Assembly: GCF_003946115.1 (NCBI RefSeq)
Contig: NZ_RHOH01000007.1
Span: 62,001-126,000, forward strand
Length of the DNA: 64,000 nt
Direction: 5' to 3'
Source of the DNA: Lacticaseibacillus daqingensis
Lineage (GTDB): Bacteria; Bacillota; Bacilli; Lactobacillales; Lactobacillaceae
Position 1 is the stretch's first letter; every line of letters starts with the position of its first letter. A program made the translations under genes and the position numbers. Below the pieces are notes generated by a model. The model made no database searches and was not told the DNA's origin. It worked only from the letters and a program-made list of their open reading frames with translations. Below are positions 42,714 to 52,077 of the stretch, piece by piece.

Positions 42714-44648
42714 TTATTGGTGCTGGTCAAACCAGCTCAGAATCTCGTTCAGCCGCGCCAGCCGCAGGTTCGGCAGACCCGAGCGCGACAGCTCGTGGGT
42801 GCTTTGCGGGAAGCGCACAAAGCGCGTTTCCACGCCGTGCAGCAGGAGCCCCATGTAAAACTCCTCCCCCTGGCCGATCGGGCAGCGCAGGTCGTTTTCA
42901 CTGTGCAGCACGAGCGTCGGCGTCGTCACCGCCGCAATGTACTTGAGCGGCGAAAAATCCCAGAGTCGCGCAACGTCGGCCGTGTCGCCGGCCCACTGAC
43001 CGGCCAGCTCCCACGGCGTGAAGTAGTAGCCGATGTCGCTGGTGCCGTAGAAGCTGAGCCAGTTGGCGATCGAGCGCTGCGTGGCCCCCGCCTTGAAGCG
43101 GTCGGTGTGGGTAACGATCCAGTTGGTCATGAAGCCGCCGTAAGAGCCGCCGGTGACGTACAGATGGGCCGCGTCCGCCTGCGGATCCATGGCCAGCACC
43201 TCATCCACGCCTTGCATCAGGTCGGCAAAGTCGCCTTGACCGTAGTGCCCAATGACCGCCGCCTCGAACGCCTCACCGTAGCCCTGGCCGCCGCGCGGGT
43301 TCATCGTGATGACCCCGTACCCGCGGCTTGCCAGCAGCTGCATTTCATGGAAGAACGTGTTGCCGTAGCCGACCGCCGGCCCCCCATGCACATCCAACAC
43401 AACCGGATGCTTGCCGCTGGTTTGCGGCCGGTAGTACCAGCCCTCAAGGGTGAAATCCGCCCGCTCAAAGCTGAAGTGTTCAGGCGTCACCAAGTCGTGC
43501 GTGCGCACGTACTGGGCGTTGGGGTCGACCAAAAGCGTTTCCGCCAGCGTGATCAGGTCCAGCACCTTCAGCTGGCTCGGCTGCGTGAACGTCGATTCCG
43601 TGAACAGCACACTGCGCCCGTCGGGGGTCAGCGACCAGTCAGTGATGTGGCGCGCCCCGCCGAGAATGACCGCCAGTGGCTCATTAGGCCCCCCTGCGTA
43701 AAGGCTGAACTGCCCGTGGTCAAACCCGGTAGTCAAATAGTAATCCGTGGTGGCAAAGGCCGCGATCCGGTGGCTCAGCCCCTGCTGGACATCGCCGGTG
43801 AGCGCGCCGTTGACGGCCAGATCCAGTGGTGCCGTCACATCCTGGAACGCGCCAGTGGCGCGATCGTAATGCCACAAGTGATCTTGCGCGACGTTGGGGG
43901 CGTGGTTATCCGTCCCGTACACCAGCAGCTGCTGGCCGTCCTGGGCAAACGCCACCCCGCTGAAGCTACCCGCCGGCACACTGGTGGTGACCGGCGTCAG
44001 CGCCCCGGTGGCGAGGTCCAACAGGCTGCAGGTGTCGCCGAAGTCGCTGGGGTCGGCCGGGTGCGTGGCCTGACTGATCGCCGCCACATCCCCGGCCGGT
44101 GCCACCGCCGTCAGCTCGATCGGCTGGTCGCTGGTGAACACCACCCGGCCCGTTTTGGCCGTCACGCTTTGGCGCTTGATCCAATAGGTCAGCCCCTCCG
44201 GCAACAAGCCCGCTCCATTGAGTTTGTACCGCGCCTGCGTCACGACCACCGGCGCCGGTCGCTCGGCCTTGGCTGGCACCGAATGCGTCGCATAGACCAA
44301 TGCGGCCTGACCCCAGAAGAACGCGGTCACCCCGGCCGCCTCCCGCGTGAGTTGCCGGGCGCTGCCGCCGGTCACTGCCTGCAGAAAAATCTGGGGGTGC
44401 TTCGTGTCGTCCTGGCTGAGAAACGCGAGCCACTGGCCATCCGCGCTCAGCTGCGGCGCATGGTCATGGTGCTGATCGGCACCAAACACCGTCCGCCGCC
44501 GCGTGGTGCGATCGAGCTGCACGATCCGGCTGTAGTAAGCGTTGTCCGCCTCATCCAGCCAGTTTTCCTGGTAAAACACTGCCGCGCCCACGCCCACCGG
44601 CTGACTGAGTGTCTTGAGCTTAAAGAGATCCGTTGCCTGTACCTTCAT
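42714..44648 (-). CDS. S9-family peptidase (acylaminoacyl/dipeptidyl peptidase-like)
   Basis: Cytoplasmic serine peptidase releasing short peptides or N-blocked residues. The 644-residue product has an N-terminal beta-propeller of WD40-like repeats (for example APQLSADGQWLAFLSQDD, SLTPDGRSVLFTES) and a C-terminal alpha/beta hydrolase domain. The catalytic triad is Ser502 in GGSYGG, Asp586 in SENDLRCP and His618 in STHELS. GGAGGCGGATTCG precedes the ATG at 44648. It is upstream of proC. Exact specificity cannot be read from sequence. Confidence 0.88.
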   Translation of the reverse strand: MKVQATDLFKLKTLSQPVGVGAAVFYQENWLDEADNAYYSRIVQLDRTTRRRTVFGADQHHDHAPQLSADGQWLAFLSQDDTKHPQIFLQAVTGGSARQLTREAAGVTAFFWGQAALVYATHSVPAKAERPAPVVVTQARYKLNGAGLLPEGLTYWIKRQSVTAKTGRVVFTSDQPIELTAVAPAGDVAAISQATHPADPSDFGDTCSLLDLATGALTPVTTSVPAGSFSGVAFAQDGQQLLVYGTDNHAPNVAQDHLWHYDRATGAFQDVTAPLDLAVNGALTGDVQQGLSHRIAAFATTDYYLTTGFDHGQFSLYAGGPNEPLAVILGGARHITDWSLTPDGRSVLFTESTFTQPSQLKVLDLITLAETLLVDPNAQYVRTHDLVTPEHFSFERADFTLEGWYYRPQTSGKHPVVLDVHGGPAVGYGNTFFHEMQLLASRGYGVITMNPRGGQGYGEAFEAAVIGHYGQGDFADLMQGVDEVLAMDPQADAAHLYVTGGSYGGFMTNWIVTHTDRFKAGATQRSIANWLSFYGTSDIGYYFTPWELAGQWAGDTADVARLWDFSPLKYIAAVTTPTLVLHSENDLRCPIGQGEEFYMGLLLHGVETRFVRFPQSTHELSRSGLPNLRLARLNEILSWFDQHQ

Positions 44649-44689
44649 CGAATCCGCCTCCTGTGTGCGGTTGGGCCGCACTTTTCTCC

Positions 44690-44718
44690 AGCCTAGCCGA
44701 ATGACTGAGGCAAGTCAA
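44690..44718 (-). promoter_or_regulatory. Promoter of the S9 peptidase-proC operon
   Basis: Minus strand TTGACT (44713-44718) and TAGGCT (44690-44695), 17-base spacer. Confidence 0.6.
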
Positions 44719-44745
44719 TGCACAGCTGGCGCTCAGGTGCCCAGC

Positions 44746-44775
44746 AAAAAACGCTGACCAGATTCGGCCAGCGTT
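44746..44775 (-). terminator. Terminator of the polysaccharide-utilisation operon
   Basis: Minus strand AACGCTGGCC and GGTCAGCGTT pair with one mismatch and are followed by TTTTTT, seven bases after the GH88 stop. Confidence 0.85.
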
Positions 44776-44782
44776 GGGGTGG

Positions 44783-45919
44783 TCATTCTTTGGGTGGCAG
44801 CGCCCACACGGTGAACGTGTGCCCGGTCAGCTTCATCAGCACCTCCAGATAGAAGTGATCCGCGTAAACGATGGTTTGGTTCTCCTCACCGCGCCCTTCG
44901 TCGTGGTACTGACCGGTCGTGCCGGGCACGATGCCATCGCGCGCAGGATCAAAGTCCAGCTGCGGGAGCAAGGCCGTCACCAGCCGCCGGGCCGCGACTT
45001 TGTACCGTGGCGTGTTCGTCAAGTGCGCAAGGTCCAGCAGCCCACTGGCCGCGATCAGCGCGGCGGAGTTGTCACGCGCCGTGGTCGCCGGGGCGGCAAA
45101 GTCCGCCGGGATCAGCCACTGGTGCGCCTCGGCTTGGCCGATGAAGTAGTCGGCGACGCGCTGCGCCATGGCGAGGTAGCGGACGAAGCCGGTTTGCGCA
45201 TAGGCCATGGCAAACCCGTACAGCGCCCAGCCCTGCCCTCGCGTCCACGCAGACTCAGGCGCAAAGCCCTGGCCCTGCGGATGGCCGGCCACGGCGCCGG
45301 TGGCGGGATCAAACGCGACAATGTGGTAGACGCTCCCATCCGCGCGCACCTGGTGGCGCATCACGGTGTCGGCGTGGGCGATCGCGATGTTGGCGAAGCG
45401 CGGGTCACCGATCGTCCGACTAGCCCAAAACAGGAGGTTCAGGTTCATCATGCTGTCGATGATCACCCAGCCAGCACGCCCGGGTTGGTTCCAGCAACGA
45501 AAGAACTGGCCGGCCGGGTTGTAGCGCCCCGCCAGCACGGTTGCCCCGAGCAGCGCGCGTTCGCGCGCCTGCGGGTCGCGGGTCAGCCGGTAATCGCTGA
45601 CGGCGGTTTGTAGCGTCACAAACCCGACATCGTGATCGATGGCCGAGAAGTGCTGGTACCGCGTCATCAGACGCTCCTCGTGGGCGCGCGCCAGCGCGCG
45701 GAAGCGGTCGTCCGGGTGCAGGCTATCCAGCGCCCAGAGCATCCCGGCAAAAAAGCCATTGGTCCACCACACCGCATCGGTGCCTGCGTCGGCCACATAT
45801 CGGCCTTCGGTGGCAATGTATGGGATCTTGCCGTCCAAGCGCCCCATTTCCGCCGTCAGTTTTGCGACAACGCGGTCGAGCTGGTCCTCTGGGGTGAGCG
45901 GTGGTTGTTGTGTTGCCAT
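44783..45919 (-). CDS. Unsaturated glucuronyl hydrolase, GH88
   Basis: Removes the delta-4,5-unsaturated uronic acid left at oligosaccharide ends by polysaccharide lyases. The 378-residue product has an (alpha/alpha)6 barrel signature: WWTNGFFAGMLWAL, HDVGF, IDSMMNLNLLFWA with the likely catalytic Asp, TRGQGWALYG and a C-terminal NQTIVYADHFYLEVL. No signal peptide, so it acts inside on imported oligosaccharides. GGGGGAGACGT precedes the ATG at 45919. It is the last gene of an operon with a CUT1 transporter, and the heparinase-type lyase lies upstream, giving a consistent pathway. Confidence 0.9.
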   Translation of the reverse strand: MATQQPPLTPEDQLDRVVAKLTAEMGRLDGKIPYIATEGRYVADAGTDAVWWTNGFFAGMLWALDSLHPDDRFRALARAHEERLMTRYQHFSAIDHDVGFVTLQTAVSDYRLTRDPQARERALLGATVLAGRYNPAGQFFRCWNQPGRAGWVIIDSMMNLNLLFWASRTIGDPRFANIAIAHADTVMRHQVRADGSVYHIVAFDPATGAVAGHPQGQGFAPESAWTRGQGWALYGFAMAYAQTGFVRYLAMAQRVADYFIGQAEAHQWLIPADFAAPATTARDNSAALIAASGLLDLAHLTNTPRYKVAARRLVTALLPQLDFDPARDGIVPGTTGQYHDEGRGEENQTIVYADHFYLEVLMKLTGHTFTVWALPPKE

Positions 45920-45930
45920 ACGTCTCCCCC

Positions 45931-46761
45931 TCACTTGATCGCCTGACCGACGTTATTGGACTGAAACTTCTTTTGCAACAACATGTACAGGATCACGATC
46001 GGGACCACACTGGTGGCCAAAACTGCCATCAGCGCGCCGTATTTGAGCGGCTTGTACGTGTTTTGGGTCATGTTCTGGATGATCAGCGGCACGGTGTACT
46101 TCTCCGGGTCGTTCAAGATGATCAGCGGGAACAGGTAGGCGTTCCAGTACCCCATGAAGGTCAACAGGCCGGTGGTCAAAATCGCGGGCTCCAGCACCGG
46201 CACGGCGATGCGCCAGAAGATCTGCGCCTCACTGGCCCCATCAATGCGCGCCGACTCCATCAGCTCACTGGGGAAGTCCAGGGCGTACTGCCGCATCATG
46301 AACACCGCTGTGGTCGAGGCCACACTGGGCAGAATGACCCCGGTGTACGTGTTGGTCAGCCCCATCCCGGACAGAATGTAAAACGTCGGGATGATCAGCG
46401 CAAACTGCGGCACCATCCGCGCCAGCATCACGGCATAGAAGATCAGCGTGCCACCGGCAAAGCGGTACTTGGCCAGCACATAGCCGGCCAGGGTGGTGAC
46501 CAGCATCGACACCAGCGTGCCCACCACGGTGATCAGAATCGAGTTGCCGAGGACGCGGAGGTAGTTGTAGTCCTTTTGCACCTCGGCTAAGTTCTTCAGA
46601 AAGTCGGCGCCAAACCCGAAGAAGGGGTTGGGCCCGAGGATGACCTCGTTTTTTTGCGTCGCCGCCAGCAGCATATAAACATACGGCAGAATGAAAACGA
46701 GCAGGCCGATCCCCAGCACCAGATACAGCGCCGTGCGCGTGATGCGACGTTTACTTTGCAT
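45931..46761 (-). CDS. Carbohydrate ABC permease, MalG-type
   Basis: 276-residue CUT1-family permease with six membrane segments. The EAA loop ESARIDGASEAQIFWRIAVP contacts the ATPase. It overlaps the upstream permease gene by 11 bases. No ATPase gene is in the locus, so a shared MsmK-type ATPase encoded elsewhere is expected. Confidence 0.92.
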   Translation of the reverse strand: MQSKRRITRTALYLVLGIGLLVFILPYVYMLLAATQKNEVILGPNPFFGFGADFLKNLAEVQKDYNYLRVLGNSILITVVGTLVSMLVTTLAGYVLAKYRFAGGTLIFYAVMLARMVPQFALIIPTFYILSGMGLTNTYTGVILPSVASTTAVFMMRQYALDFPSELMESARIDGASEAQIFWRIAVPVLEPAILTTGLLTFMGYWNAYLFPLIILNDPEKYTVPLIIQNMTQNTYKPLKYGALMAVLATSVVPIVILYMLLQKKFQSNNVGQAIK

Positions 46762-47638
46762 GCTTGCGTCCTCCCAGGATGAATTGGCCCAGCGACAGCC
46801 CCACCGCGACGATCACCATGGTCCACGCGATGGCCGAGGCCTTCCCGAAGTTGACCAGCTCAAAACTGGTCTTGTAGAGGTTGACCCCCACGGTGACGGC
46901 CGCGTTTTCCGGTCCGTAGCTGTTTTGAAACAGGATGTTCGGCGCTTCAAAGGCGCCAAGCCCGTTGATCGTGCTCAGGATCATCGCCAGCAGCACCACC
47001 GGCTTCAGCAGCGGAATGGTGATGCTGAAAAACTGGCGAATTTTGCTGGCCCCATCGATCTCGGCACTTTCGTAGACCTCACTGGAGATGTTTTGCAGGC
47101 CGGCCAGAAACATCACCGTGTAAAACCCCACGTTGAGCCAGACCATGACGATGATGATCGAGATCTGCGACCAAAACGGATCCGTCAACCAGTTGATCGG
47201 CTTGGCGCCCATCATCGTGACGATCCGGTTGAACAGACCTTGTGGGTTGTAGAAGGTCAGAAACACCGAGGCGACCGCCACCACCGACGTGACCGCCGGA
47301 AGGTAGTACACGGTGCGGAAGAACCCACGACCGTGAATGTGAGGCTGATTCAGCAAAACCGCCAGGATCAAGGCCAAGAACACCGTCACGGGGATCGAGC
47401 CCGCCATGAAGATGAAGGTGTTCAGGTAAGCCTTGGCAAACAGCGGGTCCCGAAAGACGCTGATGTAGTTTTCCAGCCCGACGAACTGGATCTGCTCGCC
47501 AATGCTGGCGAAGCTGAAATAAAGCGAGATGAGCGTGGGGATCAGCAGCGTGATGATGAAGAAGAGCAGAAACGGGCTGATCATCACCCACGCGGCCCGC
47601 GAGTAATTCGAGACCCCTTTTTTCGTGTGATGTGTCAT
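46751..47638 (-). CDS. Carbohydrate ABC permease, MalF-type
   Basis: 295-residue CUT1 permease with six membrane segments and EAA loop ESAEIDGASKIRQFFSITIP. The ATG at 47638 follows TTGGAGGAATTGAGA and replaces an in-frame start five codons earlier that lies on the ribosome site. Confidence 0.92.
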   Translation of the reverse strand: MTHHTKKGVSNYSRAAWVMISPFLLFFIITLLIPTLISLYFSFASIGEQIQFVGLENYISVFRDPLFAKAYLNTFIFMAGSIPVTVFLALILAVLLNQPHIHGRGFFRTVYYLPAVTSVVAVASVFLTFYNPQGLFNRIVTMMGAKPINWLTDPFWSQISIIIVMVWLNVGFYTVMFLAGLQNISSEVYESAEIDGASKIRQFFSITIPLLKPVVLLAMILSTINGLGAFEAPNILFQNSYGPENAAVTVGVNLYKTSFELVNFGKASAIAWTMVIVAVGLSLGQFILGGRKHAK

Positions 47639-47670
47639 TCTCAATTCCTCCAATTGCCAGCGCCAACAAG

Positions 47671-47695
47671 AAAGGCCGGGAATTGTTCCCCGGCC
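47671..47695 (-). terminator. Intercistronic hairpin between binding protein and permeases
   Basis: GGCCGGG and CCCGGCC arms with an 8-base loop followed on the minus strand by TTTCTT. Such hairpins after binding-protein genes typically reduce downstream expression or stabilise the upstream message. Confidence 0.6.
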
Positions 47696-47718
47696 TCGGT
47701 TGTCACGTCAGCGCCGTG

Positions 47719-49065
47719 TTACTGCACCACTTTGATGCTGTACTTGGCCGCAAACTTCGCCGCTTGATCCGCCAGGGCGGTCTTCGGGGCGGTGCCATTC
47801 TTTTGAATTTCATAACTGGCGGCAGCCAGGTAGGTGTCCAGATCAGCCGTATACGGGAACGCGTACCCCGTGATGCTGGCCTTGGTGATCGTGTTCATTT
47901 CCTGCAGGATCTTCTGGCCACCGTAGTAGTCGAAGGTCTGGTTGGCCAGCGTTGACGTGTAGGCCGTGGTGTTCGCCGGCAGCCCCGTCAGCTTCAGGTA
48001 TTCATCCAAGGAATCCTTGTTGGTCAGCACGAAGCTGATGAACTGCATCGCAGCGACCGGGTTCTTAGCCTTCTTAGCCACGTACCAAGACGAGCCCCCA
48101 CTCATCGGGGACACCGGCTTGTCGCTGGCGTTCACCAGCGGAAGCGGGGCGATCCGCCAGTCCCCTTTGCCACTCGTGTAGGTGGTTTGCTGCATCGCGG
48201 CGAACCAGCCCCCGGCTTGGATCATGCCGCTTTCTTGCCCAATTTTCAGGTAATCGGCCGTGTTGCCGTAGGACACGATGTCGGCATCTTGGATCTTCTT
48301 CAAAATCGCGTAGGCTTCCAGCACCTTGGCGTTGGTGATATCAACGTTCCCATCCTTGTCGATCAAGGTGGCGCCGAGCTCCATGGCGATGTTCTTGACC
48401 GTGTCAAGCTCCCCGGTGTCGCGCATGTACAGCAGGTTCTTGCCGGTTTGGGCCTTCAGGGTCTTACCGGCCGCGATCAGGTCATCCCAGGTCTTCACCT
48501 GGCTCATGTCCACCCCAGCCTGCTTGAACAGCGTGGCGTTGTAGAACATCATGCTGGTGCCCCAGTCGTTCGGGAACCCGTAGACCTTCTTGTTCGGCGC
48601 GATCGTCTTGGCGTAGCTCATCTTGGCCGGGTAAAAGTCCTTGCCGTACTGGCCGATAAAGCCAAAGTCCTGCGACGCGTAGAAGCTATCCTGGAACTTT
48701 GCCAGAATGGAGCCCGCGTTGCTGTCTTGCAACATGATCAGATCCGGCATCGTCTGCTTTGCGACCAGCATCGGGGTGATCTTTTGCACCATCGGCACAG
48801 CCGGCGCCACATCGGTGGTCTTGAGCGTCAAGCTCGTGCCGTACTTCTTGTTGTAAAGCGTCAGTGCGTTCTTCAACCAATCGGTGTTCTTACCCGCCGG
48901 CACATACGCGGTCAGCGTGCCCGTCTTCACCCGTGCCGTTTTGAGCGTCGGCGCGCTGCTCGACGTGCTGTTGCTACCGGAGGAACTGGACTTGCCGCCA
49001 CACGCCACCAGCACCAGCGCGGCCAAAGCGGTCAGCGTCACCATCACCATTGACTTGATTTTCAT
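47719..49065 (-). CDS. Carbohydrate ABC substrate-binding lipoprotein
   Basis: 448-residue extracellular solute-binding protein (SBP family 1). The signal ends in LVLVAC, lipid anchor Cys22, then a Ser/Gly linker. The mature protein has the usual two-lobe features with aromatic residues (SGGSSWYVAKKA, NDWGTSMMFYNATLF). It delivers oligosaccharide, presumably the unsaturated products of the lyase, to the two permeases. It follows lacI by 22 bases without its own promoter. Confidence 0.92.
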   Translation of the reverse strand: MKIKSMVMVTLTALAALVLVACGGKSSSSGSNSTSSSAPTLKTARVKTGTLTAYVPAGKNTDWLKNALTLYNKKYGTSLTLKTTDVAPAVPMVQKITPMLVAKQTMPDLIMLQDSNAGSILAKFQDSFYASQDFGFIGQYGKDFYPAKMSYAKTIAPNKKVYGFPNDWGTSMMFYNATLFKQAGVDMSQVKTWDDLIAAGKTLKAQTGKNLLYMRDTGELDTVKNIAMELGATLIDKDGNVDITNAKVLEAYAILKKIQDADIVSYGNTADYLKIGQESGMIQAGGWFAAMQQTTYTSGKGDWRIAPLPLVNASDKPVSPMSGGSSWYVAKKAKNPVAAMQFISFVLTNKDSLDEYLKLTGLPANTTAYTSTLANQTFDYYGGQKILQEMNTITKASITGYAFPYTADLDTYLAAASYEIQKNGTAPKTALADQAAKFAAKYSIKVVQ

Positions 49066-49087
49066 CTTTTACCATCCTCACTTCAGT

Positions 49088-50065
49088 TTAATCACGCTTG
49101 CGAATCGAATGTCGGTCGATCAACGTTGCGGGGATCAACCGGTGCTGTCCGTCCTGCGCCCCCCGTGGCGCCAGGCGAACCGCCTCATACACCGCCAAGA
49201 CCGTGTTGGCCCAGGCAGTCGGATCAAAGCCTATTGTGGTGAGTCCCGGCAGGGCGTACGCCCCTGCCAGCAAATTATCGAAACCGATGACGGAGAGGTC
49301 CTGCCCAACGCGCAGCCCGGCTTCGAACGCCGCGCGATAAACCCCCAGCGCCATCGCATCGTTCAAGCAGATGAACGCATCGTACTGCTTCACCAGCGTG
49401 TGGCTCACGTCATACGCCTGAGTGATCGAGAAGTCCGCGGGGACCACCCGCGCGTCAAAGTTGGTTTGTGGAAACGCGTCTTCGAAGGTGGCGCGCAGTG
49501 TATTCAAGCGCTGCGCACTGTTCACGGACGCGCGCCGACCGGCCAAGACGCAAAGCCGCCGGTGGACCGAGGCCTGCATCGCCTGCCACGCCAGCTTCAT
49601 GCCGCCGACGTTATCGCCGACGACACACGCCCCTGGCCCGGCTGCGGTACCCGCCAAAAACACGGTCGGTAAGCCCAGTGCCAAGATCTCCGCTTGCCGG
49701 GTGGCGTCTAGCGTCAGATCCAAGACGATCAGGCCGTCGAATAAGTCTGAGCGTAACAGTTCTGGTACCAGCCGGTCCGTGACCAGCAACTGGTACCCGG
49801 TTTGGATAAATGCGGCTTCGATCCGCGCGATCAGCTGGGTGGTCACATCCGCCTGATAGGAATCCACCAGCGCACACACGAGCTTCGAGGTGCGCGTCGC
49901 CAGGATCTGGGCCGACAGGTGCGGGGTGTAGTTCAGCGATGCGGCGATCGCCAGGATCCGCTGCCGCGTCGCTTCGCTGACCCCTTCCTGACCGTTTAAC
50001 GCGTATGAGACAGTTGCAACTGAGACACCAGCGCGCGCCGCGATGTCTTTGAGATTTGGTTTCAT
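49088..50065 (-). CDS. LacI-family transcriptional regulator
   Basis: 325-residue repressor with an N-terminal HTH (LKDIAARAGVSVATVSYALN) and hinge, and a periplasmic-binding-protein-like effector domain with GFDNLLAGAYALPGLTTIGF. The ATG at 50065 is preferred; a GTG two codons earlier is possible. First gene of the transporter/GH88 operon. A perfect 18-base palindrome lies in its leader and is the likely operator. Confidence 0.9.
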   Translation of the reverse strand: MKPNLKDIAARAGVSVATVSYALNGQEGVSEATRQRILAIAASLNYTPHLSAQILATRTSKLVCALVDSYQADVTTQLIARIEAAFIQTGYQLLVTDRLVPELLRSDLFDGLIVLDLTLDATRQAEILALGLPTVFLAGTAAGPGACVVGDNVGGMKLAWQAMQASVHRRLCVLAGRRASVNSAQRLNTLRATFEDAFPQTNFDARVVPADFSITQAYDVSHTLVKQYDAFICLNDAMALGVYRAAFEAGLRVGQDLSVIGFDNLLAGAYALPGLTTIGFDPTAWANTVLAVYEAVRLAPRGAQDGQHRLIPATLIDRHSIRKRD

Positions 50066-50096
50066 GTGCACATTGCCTAGCCTTTGACCAGTTTTG

Positions 50097-50114
50097 GACT
50101 TAAGCGCTTAAGTC
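50097..50114. promoter_or_regulatory. LacI-type operator palindrome
   Basis: Perfect 18-base palindrome GACTTAAGCGCTTAAGTC with central CG, the LacI-family form, positioned just downstream of the promoter -10 and before lacI. Confidence 0.8.
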
Positions 50115-50122
50115 ATGGCCAC

Positions 50123-50151
50123 TTTATATCACCGAAAACGGTTTCAGTCAA
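50123..50151 (-). promoter_or_regulatory. Operon promoter with a cre site in the spacer
   Basis: Minus strand TTGACT (50146-50151) and TATAAA (50123-50128), 17-base spacer. The spacer contains TGAAACCGTTTTCG (50133-50146), matching the catabolite-responsive element at all but the last position, so CcpA would block the promoter directly. Confidence 0.8.
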
Positions 50152-50193
50152 TTAATATCACTCGCCGGCCGATTCATGCGCGCCCGGCACCAC

Positions 50194-52077
50194 CTACGCC
50201 AAGCGCCAGTGCGCCAGCGCGCGGTCGCCCTCACGCTGAAACAGGTTGAGCTCGCCGATGGTGGGCACACCCGCCACCACGGTTGGGGCCATCAGGTTGG
50301 CCGGCGGTTGTGGGGCGACGGTCAGCAGCCACTCATGGGTGGGCCCGTGCAGGGTGAACCCCGCGGTGGCAGCCGCGCCGACGCCGGCGGCCAGCGGCGC
50401 CTTGACCACCGCATCAAGCGCGCCAAACACCGTCACCTGCGCGTCCCAGTCCTGAAACGCGTGGGTCAACGTGAGCCGGTGCGTCGTCGCCTGAACATTG
50501 TACGCCGGCGCCCATGGGCCGATGGTCACCTGCGGCGTGCCCGCGGAACTCAGGCACATCAGCCCCGGGCCCAATTGCGCCCCGCCGGGCACCACAGTCG
50601 GCGTCAGCGTGGAGCCCAATTGAAAGTAACGGGTCGCGGTGTGGGCCCCGGCGGCCTGCACCACATCCAACAGCACATAGGCTGAGCCGTCTGGGAGCCC
50701 CAGCCACGTTCGGGTCACCACGGCGTCGGCGTCGCGGTAGCGCATCCGCACCAGCGCCTGTTGCGCCAGCGGCTGCAGCGTCATCGCCAGCGGCTGGCCC
50801 ACGCCCGTCACCTGCCACGCGTCGATCGGCACGATCGCCGGGCGGTCGTCCAGCACCAATGTGTTATGCGCCGCGGCGCTTTTGAGCGTGCGTCGCAACG
50901 GCCCATCGACATAGGTGCCGCGCCCCGGGTCGATCAGCACCGGCACGCCACCGATCACCAGGTCGATATGGCCGAGGTTGGCGTGGCCGTGCCCACTGCC
51001 GACCGGCCCCGCCGCAGCGTGCCAAAAATCGGCCGTGGCCTCATCCCCGCTGCGCCAAAACGCGTTGCCGCTGATCGGGTCGAAGAACTGCCGTGGCCGC
51101 GCCAGGTGCCCCGCCTCGGGTACCGGCCAACTGCTGTGCGCCAAGGCCAGCAGCAGCCAATCGTACGTCCCGCGGACCGCAGCCCAACGTAGCGGTTGCC
51201 CGAGCAACACCTCCGCGGTCGTCAACACGCTGGCGACCGCAATGGCGTCCGAATCGCCTTGCTGCAGCAGCTGCCCCGACGGCAACACGGCCTGACTTAA
51301 CGCCACAGCCAGTTGGTGCAACTGGTGTAACACTGCGGGCGGCGTCGCGGCACCGGTGGCCTGCCGCGCGGCCACCACCGCCAGCCCCGAGCGCAAGACC
51401 TCCAGCTGGTACAGTGGCGCCTGCTCCCAGTGACTGCCGGCCGGGGTGACCTGTAGCGCGAACCCTTCCTGCCACCGTTCGGCCGCCCACGCCTGCTGCG
51501 CGCGCGACACACTCGCCGGGTGCCGCGCCGCGTAGGCCAGCACTCCACTGGTGATCAGAATGCCCCAGTTGGACAGTCCGTCAGTGGGCCGCTCATGGGC
51601 CATCAAAAACGCGATCTGCGCGCTGACCGCCTGATCGATCTGCACCTGTTCCGCCACCGTCAGCTGCGCCAGCCGTTGCAGTGACGCGACAACCGGCGCC
51701 CACGCCATCAACCGCAAGCCGATATCCAGCGTGCGCCAGTTGGTCGGGTCCGCATCGGCCACCACCGCCGACAATAGAAGCGCTTTCATTTTAGCGAAAA
51801 ATCGTGGATCATCGGTCAACAGCCCCGCTCCCAGCAACTCAAGCAGGTATTCCTGGCGCTGAAGCATATAGCGCCACTCCGGGTCACCGTTGGGCACCGC
51901 TCGCCAGTCCAACGGCGCTAAGTGCACCGTTGTCTGCGTCGGCTCCATCGCGTACGGGGCATCGAAGCGGTAATCATCTTGCATCAGCCGCTCAGCGCGT
52001 GCGATCAGCGCCGGACCCTCCAGCGCTTCCGCGGTGGCCAAGTGCTTTAAGTGCGTTGCCCATGCCTGTTCCGTCAT
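50194..52077 (-). CDS. Heparinase II/III-family polysaccharide lyase
   Basis: Cleaves uronic-acid-containing polysaccharide by beta-elimination, leaving unsaturated uronates for GH88. The 627-residue product has an N-terminal (alpha/alpha) toroid with NWRTLDIGLRLMAW and LSNWGIL, and a C-terminal beta-sandwich domain with GHGHANLGHIDLVIGG, DPGRGTYVDGPLRR and AAHNTLVLDD, the family's metal/catalytic region. There is no signal peptide, so it likely acts inside on imported oligosaccharides. The substrate (glycosaminoglycan or other) cannot be decided. Its ATG overlaps the stop of a 30-residue ORF. The following region carries the promoter of the lacI operon. Confidence 0.85.
   Translation of the reverse strand: MTEQAWATHLKHLATAEALEGPALIARAERLMQDDYRFDAPYAMEPTQTTVHLAPLDWRAVPNGDPEWRYMLQRQEYLLELLGAGLLTDDPRFFAKMKALLLSAVVADADPTNWRTLDIGLRLMAWAPVVASLQRLAQLTVAEQVQIDQAVSAQIAFLMAHERPTDGLSNWGILITSGVLAYAARHPASVSRAQQAWAAERWQEGFALQVTPAGSHWEQAPLYQLEVLRSGLAVVAARQATGAATPPAVLHQLHQLAVALSQAVLPSGQLLQQGDSDAIAVASVLTTAEVLLGQPLRWAAVRGTYDWLLLALAHSSWPVPEAGHLARPRQFFDPISGNAFWRSGDEATADFWHAAAGPVGSGHGHANLGHIDLVIGGVPVLIDPGRGTYVDGPLRRTLKSAAAHNTLVLDDRPAIVPIDAWQVTGVGQPLAMTLQPLAQQALVRMRYRDADAVVTRTWLGLPDGSAYVLLDVVQAAGAHTATRYFQLGSTLTPTVVPGGAQLGPGLMCLSSAGTPQVTIGPWAPAYNVQATTHRLTLTHAFQDWDAQVTVFGALDAVVKAPLAAGVGAAATAGFTLHGPTHEWLLTVAPQPPANLMAPTVVAGVPTIGELNLFQREGDRALAHWRLA

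Noticed and set aside
42717-44696. Long open frame (about 659 codons) on the plus strand opposite the S9 peptidase
   Set aside because: It is the GC-driven antisense shadow of a clearly conserved gene, with no ribosome site and no recognisable domain. The same holds for long antisense frames over the ATPase, folate, pncB and LacI genes.
50097-50114. Reading the lacI leader palindrome as a cre site
   Set aside because: It is a perfect 18-base palindrome lacking the TGNAA/NNCA ends, while a good cre lies separately in the promoter spacer.
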